From contig OZ024930.1 in NCBI GenBank assembly GCA_964017235.1, positions 150,908,221-150,972,220 of the forward strand: 64,000 bases of DNA, in the 5' to 3' direction. The notes under the pieces were generated by a model, which made no database searches, was not told where the DNA came from, and was given only the letters and a program-made list of their open reading frames with translations. Source of the stretch: Sabellastarte sp. h YS-2021. Taxonomy: Eukaryota; Annelida; Polychaeta; Sabellida; Sabellidae. Shown piece by piece: positions 58,290 to 64,000 of this stretch. Made by a program: the position numbers and the translations under genes. Each line of letters starts with the position of its first letter. Within the stretch, counting starts at the first letter, position 1.

Positions 58290-61240
58290 ATAACTTGAAA
58301 ACTGTTGCATCTAGAGCATTTTGTTAAAATATGTTATTCAGCTACTTTTTTCATAGCTACAATATGGTGAGTAAGTTGGGTGCCTGTCTCAATAGCTAAG
58401 TGAGTAATAGCTACTTTTGGGCTTTTCAGTAACTTCCATCATGAGTAGAATCACTTGTAACTTAAAAACTATTGCATTTAGAGAATTTCGTATAAATATG
58501 TTATTCAGCTACTTTTGGGTCAGCTATAACATAGTAAAATTTTAGACCTGTAGCTCATGGCATAGCTGAGTAATAGCTACTTTTAGGTTATCACTGTTGA
58601 GTAAATCGCTTATAACTTCAAAACTATTGCATTTAGAGAATTTCGTATAAATATGTTATTCAGCTACTTTTGGGTCAGCTGTAACATAGTAAAATTTCAG
58701 ACCTGTAGCTCATGGCATAGCTGAGTAATAGCTACTTTTAGGTTATCACTGTTGAGTAAATCGCTTATAACTTGGAAACTATTGCATTTAGAGTATTTTG
58801 TTTGAATATGTTGTTCACCTATTTTGGGATCAGCTATAACATAGTGAAGTTTCAGATCTGTGGCTCATTGCATAGCTGAGTAATAGCTACTTTGAAGTTC
58901 TCACTATTGAGTAAATCGGTTGTAATTGGAAAACTATTGCATTTAGAGAATTTCGTATAAATATGTTATTCAGCTACTTTTGGGTCAGCTATAACATAGT
59001 AAAATTTCAGACCTGTAGCTCATGGCATAGCTGAGTAATAGCTACTTTTAGGTTATCACTGTTGAGTAAATCGCTTATAACTTGGAAACTATTGCATTTA
59101 GAGTATTTTGTTTGAATATGTTATTCACCTATTTTGGGATCAGCTATAACATAGTGAAGTTTCAGATCTGTGGCTCATTGCATAGCTGAGTAATAACTAC
59201 TTTGAAGTTCTCACTATTGAGTAAATCGGTTGTAATTGGAAAACTATTGCATTTAGAGAATTTCGTATAAATATGTTATTCAGCTACTTTTGGGTCAGCT
59301 ATAACATAGTAAAATTTCAGACCTGTAGCTCATGGCATAGCTGAGTAATAGCTACTTTTAGGTCATCACTATTGAGTAAATCAGTTGTAACTTGAAAACT
59401 ATTGCATTTACAGTATTTTGCTTAAATATGTTGTTCACCTACTTTTGGGTCAGCTATAACATAGTAAAATTTCAGACCTGTAGCTCATTGCATAGCTGAG
59501 TAATAACTACTTTGAGGTTCTCACTATTGAGTAAATCAGTTGTAATTGCAAAACTATTGCATTTAGAGAATTTAGTATAAATATGTTATTCAGCTACTTT
59601 TGGGTCAGCTATAACATAGTAAAATTTCAGACCTGTAGCTCATGGCATAGCTGAGTAATAGCTACTTTTAGGTCATCACTATTGAGTAAATCAGTTGTAA
59701 CTTGAAAACTATTGCATTTACAGTATTTTGCTTAAATATGTTGTTCACCTACTTTTGGGTCAGCTATAACATAGTAAAATTTCAGACCTGTAGCTCATTG
59801 CATAGCTGAGTAATAACTACTTTTAGGTTCTCACTATTGAGTAAATCAGTTGTAATTGCAAAACTATTGCATTTAGAGAATTTAGTATAAATATGTTATT
59901 CAGCTACTTTTGGGTCAGCTATAACATAGTAAAATTTCAGACCTGTAGCTCATGGCATAGCTGAGTAATAGCTACTTTTAGGTCATCACTATTGAGTAAA
60001 TCAGTTGTAACTTGAAAACTATTGCATTTACAGTATTTTGCTTAAATATGTTGTTCACCTACTTTTGGGTCAGCTATAACATAGTAAAATTTCAGACCTG
60101 TAGCTCATGGCATAGCTGAGTAATAGCTACTTTTAGGTTATCACTGTTGAGTAAATCGCTTATAACTTGGAAATTATTGCATTTAGAGTATTTTGTTTCA
60201 ATATGTTATTCACCTATTTTGGGGTCAGCTATAACATAGTGAAGTTCCAGACCTGTGGCTCATTGCATAGCTGAGTAATAGCTACTTTGAAGTTCTCACT
60301 GTTGAGTAAATCAGTTGTAATTGGAAAACTATTGCATTTAGAGTATTTAGTATAAATATGTTATTCAGCTACTTTTGGGTCAGCTATAACATAGTAAAAT
60401 TTCAGACCTGTAGCTCATGGCATAGCTGAGTAATAGCTACTTTTAGGTTATCACTGTTGAGTAAGTCACTTATAACTTGAAAACTATTGCATTTAGAGTA
60501 TTTTGTTGCAATATGTTATTCACCTATTTTGGGGTCAGCTATAACATAGTGAAGTTCCAGACCTGTGGCTCATTGCATAGCTGAGTAATAGCTACTTTGA
60601 AGTTTTCACTGTTGAGTAAATCAGTTGTAATTGGAAAACTATTGCCTTTACAGAAATTTGTGCAAATATGTTATTCAGCTACTTTTGGGTCAGCTATAAC
60701 ATAGTGAAATTACAGACCTGTAGCTCATGGCACAACTGAGCAATAGCTATTCTCAGGCACTGACTGTTGAGTAAATCAGCTATAACTTGAAAAATATTGC
60801 ATTTGGAGTATTTTGTTAAAATATATTGTTCACCTACTTTGGGGTTAGCTATAACATAGTGAAATTACAGACCTATAGCTCATGGCATAGTGGAGCAATA
60901 GCTATTTTCAGGTTCTCACTATTGAGTAAATCAGTTGTAACTTGAAAACTATTGCATTTACAGTATTTTGCTTAAATATGTTGTTCACCTACTTTTAGGT
61001 CAGCTATAACAGTGCAAAAATTCAGACATGTAGCTCATTGCATAGCTGAGTAATAGTTACTTTGAGGTTCTCACTCTTGAGTAAATCAGTTGTAACTTGA
61101 AAATTATTACATTTAGAGTATTTTGTTTAAATATGTTATTCACATAATTTTTGGTCAGCTATAACATAGTGAAATTGCAGACCTCTATGTCATGGCATAG
61201 CTGAGCAATAGCTTCTTTCAGGTTCTCACTGTTGAGTAAA
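58290..61240 (+). repeat. 155-bp tandem array, about 19 units
   Basis: ttattcagct or ttgttcacct starts at 58501, 58656, 58811, 58966, 59121 and onward with an exact 155-bp step. Units alternate between slightly different versions (cagctacttttggg and cacctattttggg), hinting at higher-order repeats of two or more units. Related to the 134- and 143-bp arrays and to 21955-22137. Confidence 0.95.
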
Positions 61241-61249
61241 TCATTGTAT

Positions 61250-62060
61250 CCAACCTGTAGGAAATCATGGGCTGGGAATCTATTAATATGGTCCGATTTG
61301 ACCTTGGAACCCTCCTTCAAGGTCAAATGAGGATAGCCAAACATAAAAGTGCTTATAACTCGCTTATTATTGGTCCTAGAGGTTGGAATGAAAACCAACC
61401 TATAGAAAATCATGAGCTGGGAATTTTTTGTTGTGGTCGGATTTCACCTTGGACCCCTCCTTCAAGGTCAAATGAGGATAGCCAAACTTAAAAGTGCTTA
61501 TAACTCACTTATTATTGGTCCTAGAGGTTTCGAATGGAAAACCAACCTATAGAAAATCATGGGCTGGGAATCTTTTGGTGTAGTCGGATTTGACCTTAGA
61601 CCCCTCCTTCCAGGTCAAACGAAGATAGCCAAACTTAAAGTGCTTATAACTCGCGTATTATTGGTCTTGGAGGTTTGGCATGGTAAACCAACATATAGGA
61701 AATCATGGGCTGGGATTCTTTTGGTGTGGTCAGATTTGACCTGGGACCCCTGCTTCAAGGTCAATTGAGGATAGCCAAACTTACAATTGCTTAGAACTCG
61801 CTTATTATTGGTCCTACAAGTTTGGGATGGTAAACAAGCTACAGGAAATCATGGGCTGGGAATTTTTTTGTGTGGTCGGATTTGACCTTGGACCCCCTCC
61901 TTCAAGGTCAAACAAGGATAGCCAAACTTAAAAAGTGCCTATGACTCACTTATTATTGGTCCGAGAGGTTTGGGATGGTAAACCATCCTAAATTCTTTGG
62001 CTGGGAATCTTTTGGTATGGTCAGATTTGACCTTTGGACCCCTTCTTCATGGTCGAACGA
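61250..62060 (+). repeat. 147-bp tandem array, about 5.5 units
   Basis: Units share ggaaatcatgggctgggaat, cttcaaggtcaa and cttattattggtcctagagg with the array in element I and with 22140-22565. These copies are more diverged from each other than the 293-bp dimers in element I. Confidence 0.9.
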
Positions 62061-62342
62061 GGATATTGCATTTATAGTATTTCTTTAAATATTTTTAACC
62101 TACTTTTTACACTTAAACAATTACCTTGTTACTTTATTTCATAATACCATTTGCAGGGCACAACTTTTTTGTCCTTTTCTTCTGTCAGCTTCGGAATATC
62201 TTTCGAACATGCTGTTCAGTTAACATTTACTGTATTTCTGTACAGCCCTTTCCCTGATAATTATGCTTTCCTCTCATTATCACCATCACAATCAAAAACA
62301 TTCAGTCAGCTGACACAGTGCCCGTTCACGGGCACTCTCCTC

Positions 62343-63548
62343 TTGTTGTTACTACCGGCCTGTCCGGCCTGGCAATTCATGTCCTTGATAGGTCTGTTAA
62401 CAGCCACAGAGAAGCAAGTTCACTTAGGCCGATTACACATGAGACCCATTCAGTGGCATCTCAAAAACGACTGGAGGGTACCGGAATCCTTAGAAAAGAT
62501 CATCCCTCTACCCAGATCGCTGCACCCACATTTATGCTGGTGGCTGGAAGAAGGCAATGTCCTCCAAGGACAACCATTACACCCCATGAGGCACGCTCTG
62601 CAAATATTTACAGACGCCTCAAAAGAAGGGTGGGGCGCTCACTTAAACGAGTTCACGGCAAGAGGGTCCTGGTCGGTGCCAGAAAGCAAGCTGCACATAA
62701 ACTACCTAGAACTCAAAGCGGTTTTTCTAGCCCTCAAAGAGTTCCAAAGTCTCTGTGTGGACAAAATAGTCCTAGTGGCAACCGACAATACTATGGTGGT
62801 CGCTTACATAAACAAAGAAGGAGGCATGAGGTCAGGCCCACTCTATGCCCTCCTGTGGAGAATCTTGACCTGGTGTTCCCAGAGACAGGTGACCCTAAAA
62901 GCCCGGCATATTCCGGGCCACCTCAATGTGATAGCAGACAAGCTATCCAGACTGGGTCAGACCATCCAAACAGAATGGTCCCTCCTACCAGAAGTTTTTC
63001 AACAGCTATGCACACAATGGTACCGGCCTCAGATAGACCTATTTGCCACGAAGTTCAACCACAAGTTACCTCAGTTTGTCTCTCCAGTACCGGACACCCT
63101 GGCTGTAGCAGTGGATGCACTCACTCTGCCATGGGACGATCTGGATGCATACGCCTTCCCACCGACCGCCATATTGGGCAAAGTGGTGGAGAAGCTGCTG
63201 GACTCCCCGTGCAAAAGACTCATTCTGATTGCCCCGGGGTGGCCCAACATGCCCTGGTTTTGGGACCTAGTGGCCATGTCCAGTCGGGCCCCTCTCAGCC
63301 TGCCCAACCTGCCCAATCTGTTAACACAACCCTTCAATCAGATCCCTCACAGAAATCTGACAAATCTAAATCTCCATGCCTGGCTCCTAGAGCCGCAAAA
63401 ATCAAAGAACAAGGTTTCTCTGAGGCAGTGGCAGCAAGAATTGAGGCTCCTCAAAGAAAATCAACCAGATCAGTCTATGAGGCAAAGTGGACCCTTTTTA
63501 CAAAGTGGTGCGACACTAATCAGGTGGACTTCAGGTCACCACCTATAA
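62343..63548 (+). CDS. DIRS 3 RNase H and methyltransferase-like part of ORF2
   Basis: The segment continues the reverse transcriptase connection (ACPAWQFMSLIGLLTATEKQ). RNase H follows with QIFTDASKEGWGAHL (Asp), YLELKAVFLALKEF (Glu), VLVATDNTMVVAYINK (Asp) and ARHIPGHLNVIADKLSR (His, Asp). After it, QIDLFATKFNHKLPQFVSPV ... DAYAFPPTA ... LILIAPGWPNMPWFWDL corresponds to the phage-type N6-adenine methyltransferase-like domain of DIRS polyproteins. The usual NPPY/DPPF motif is replaced by AFPPT, so catalysis is doubtful. All expected RNase H acidic residues are present. The open frame begins upstream at 62151 inside the Helentron-like insertion; the part before 62343 is not DIRS sequence. Confidence 0.88.
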   Translation: MLLLPACPAWQFMSLIGLLTATEKQVHLGRLHMRPIQWHLKNDWRVPESLEKIIPLPRSLHPHLCWWLEEGNVLQGQPLHPMRHALQIFTDASKEGWGAHLNEFTARGSWSVPESKLHINYLELKAVFLALKEFQSLCVDKIVLVATDNTMVVAYINKEGGMRSGPLYALLWRILTWCSQRQVTLKARHIPGHLNVIADKLSRLGQTIQTEWSLLPEVFQQLCTQWYRPQIDLFATKFNHKLPQFVSPVPDTLAVAVDALTLPWDDLDAYAFPPTAILGKVVEKLLDSPCKRLILIAPGWPNMPWFWDLVAMSSRAPLSLPNLPNLLTQPFNQIPHRNLTNLNLHAWLLEPQKSKNKVSLRQWQQELRLLKENQPDQSMRQSGPFLQSGATLIRWTSGHHL

Positions 63549-64000
63549 AGTCGGTGGCTGACTTCCTGATGTACCTCTTGGAGGAAAAGAAGTTGCAGCC
63601 CACCACCATCGATGGATACAGGTCTGCCATTGCTGATAAACTAGGTGATACAACACTCAATATCAGCAAAGATCATAATCTCACTCGTCTCTTGGAAAGC
63701 TTCCACAGAGACAGACCCAAAGGGCGGAGGGGAATACCTTCCTGGAACCTTTCCCTGGTACTACACCAGCTGACAAAGCCCCCTTTCGAACCTCTTAGGG
63801 AGGCATCTCTGAAGCATCTGACCTTCAAAACTGTCTTCCTTTTGGCCCTCGGCTCTGGCAAAAGAAGGAGTGAGATCCATGCATGGCAGCATAAGAACAT
63901 CAGACACCAGTCGGACTGGTCTAAGGTGTCTCTGTTTCCATCTCCCAGCTTTCTCTCCAAGAATCAGCTGGCCAAGGAGGGTCCGGAGAGTGTAGCCCCG
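63370..64000 (+). CDS. DIRS 3 tyrosine recombinase, partial
   Basis: A frame different from that of RNase H is open from about 63370 to the window end, overlapping the previous frame by about 60 codons. It reads KSVADFLMYLLEEKKLQPTT then IDGYRSA, the SAM-like core-binding part. FHRDRPKGRRGIPSWN and FLLALGSGKRRSEIHAW follow, the latter holding the first catalytic Arg. The HxxR and Tyr motifs lie beyond the window. There is no clear ATG, so it may be reached by frameshifting or a spliced or internal start. It would integrate the circular DNA copy. Confidence 0.85.

Larger units (their letters stand above)
57857..62342 (+). mobile_element. Helentron-like element K inserted in DIRS 3
   Basis: The palindrome gtcagctgac stands near the left end (57860-57869) and again at 62305-62314, followed by a perfect hairpin agtgcccg-ttca-cgggcact (62317-62336). 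This matches the 5'-motif, subterminal inverse and terminal hairpin layout seen in the other elements. The insertion boundary is fixed by the reverse transcriptase frame, which is continuous if 57857-62342 is left out. Inside are a 155-bp array and a 147-bp array, and no protein gene. Confidence 0.8.
54285..64000 (+). mobile_element. DIRS element 3, youngest, runs off the window
   Basis: It begins with ttttattgcg like the two other elements and has a 300-bp leader, then gag, reverse transcriptase, RNase H/methyltransferase-like and tyrosine recombinase regions, all on the plus strand. Only three lesions are visible: one in-frame stop in gag, one A-run frameshift in the reverse transcriptase, and a 4.5-kb Helentron-like insertion. 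Its right end and internal complementary region lie beyond the window. Confidence 0.88.

Overview
This is animal nuclear DNA, most likely from a bivalve mollusc. It has interrupted genes with GT/AG introns. It is dominated by DIRS-type tyrosine-recombinase retrotransposons, by Helentron-like non-autonomous elements carrying satellite arrays (the 'pearl'/HINE type known from oysters and mussels), and by a tRNA-derived SINE. No rRNA gene, functional tRNA gene, CRISPR array or operon is visible. The taxon call is inference from repeat content; the species cannot be named from the sequence.

Layout. 1-2.1 kb: a 134-bp tandem array interrupted by a 656-bp hAT-like MITE with an 8-bp target duplication. 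2.1-5.3 kb: AT-rich, nothing recognised. 5.3-14.2 kb: a mosaic of Helentron-like elements and tandem arrays with unit lengths of about 133-167, 350, 146, 145 and 143 bp. 16.5-18.6 kb: a 5'-truncated LINE on the minus strand with a poly(A) tail and a 10-bp target duplication. 18.8-20.9 kb: a roughly 300-bp array. 21.3-21.5 kb: a SINE with an 11-bp target duplication. 22-22.8 kb: another Helentron-like element.

26.8-46.5 kb: the one host gene. Eleven phase-consistent coding exons on the plus strand give about 863 codons, opening with a LOTUS/OST-HTH domain. The last visible exon ends mid-codon, so the gene continues, probably beyond the window. Its introns hold a 2.25-kb satellite-bearing element (intron 1), an old copy of the same element (intron 3), a decayed 6.5-kb DIRS element (intron 10) and, after exon 11, a second DIRS element.

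46.6-54.1 kb: the second DIRS element is unusual. It carries a decayed gag on the plus strand and a better preserved, truncated gag on the minus strand between its internal complementary region and its right terminal repeat. 54.3-64 kb: a third, younger DIRS element with gag, reverse transcriptase, RNase H/methyltransferase-like and tyrosine recombinase regions, all on the plus strand. It is split by a 4.5-kb Helentron-like insertion and runs off the window.

For a second look: (1) the DIRS chimera with gag in both orientations, and internal regions that read as fused, complemented termini; (2) perfect DR1 nuclear-receptor-type half-site pairs in every intact 146-bp satellite unit; (3) a short motif shared by otherwise different satellite families; (4) the LOTUS-domain gene and the way elements sit next to its splice sites.
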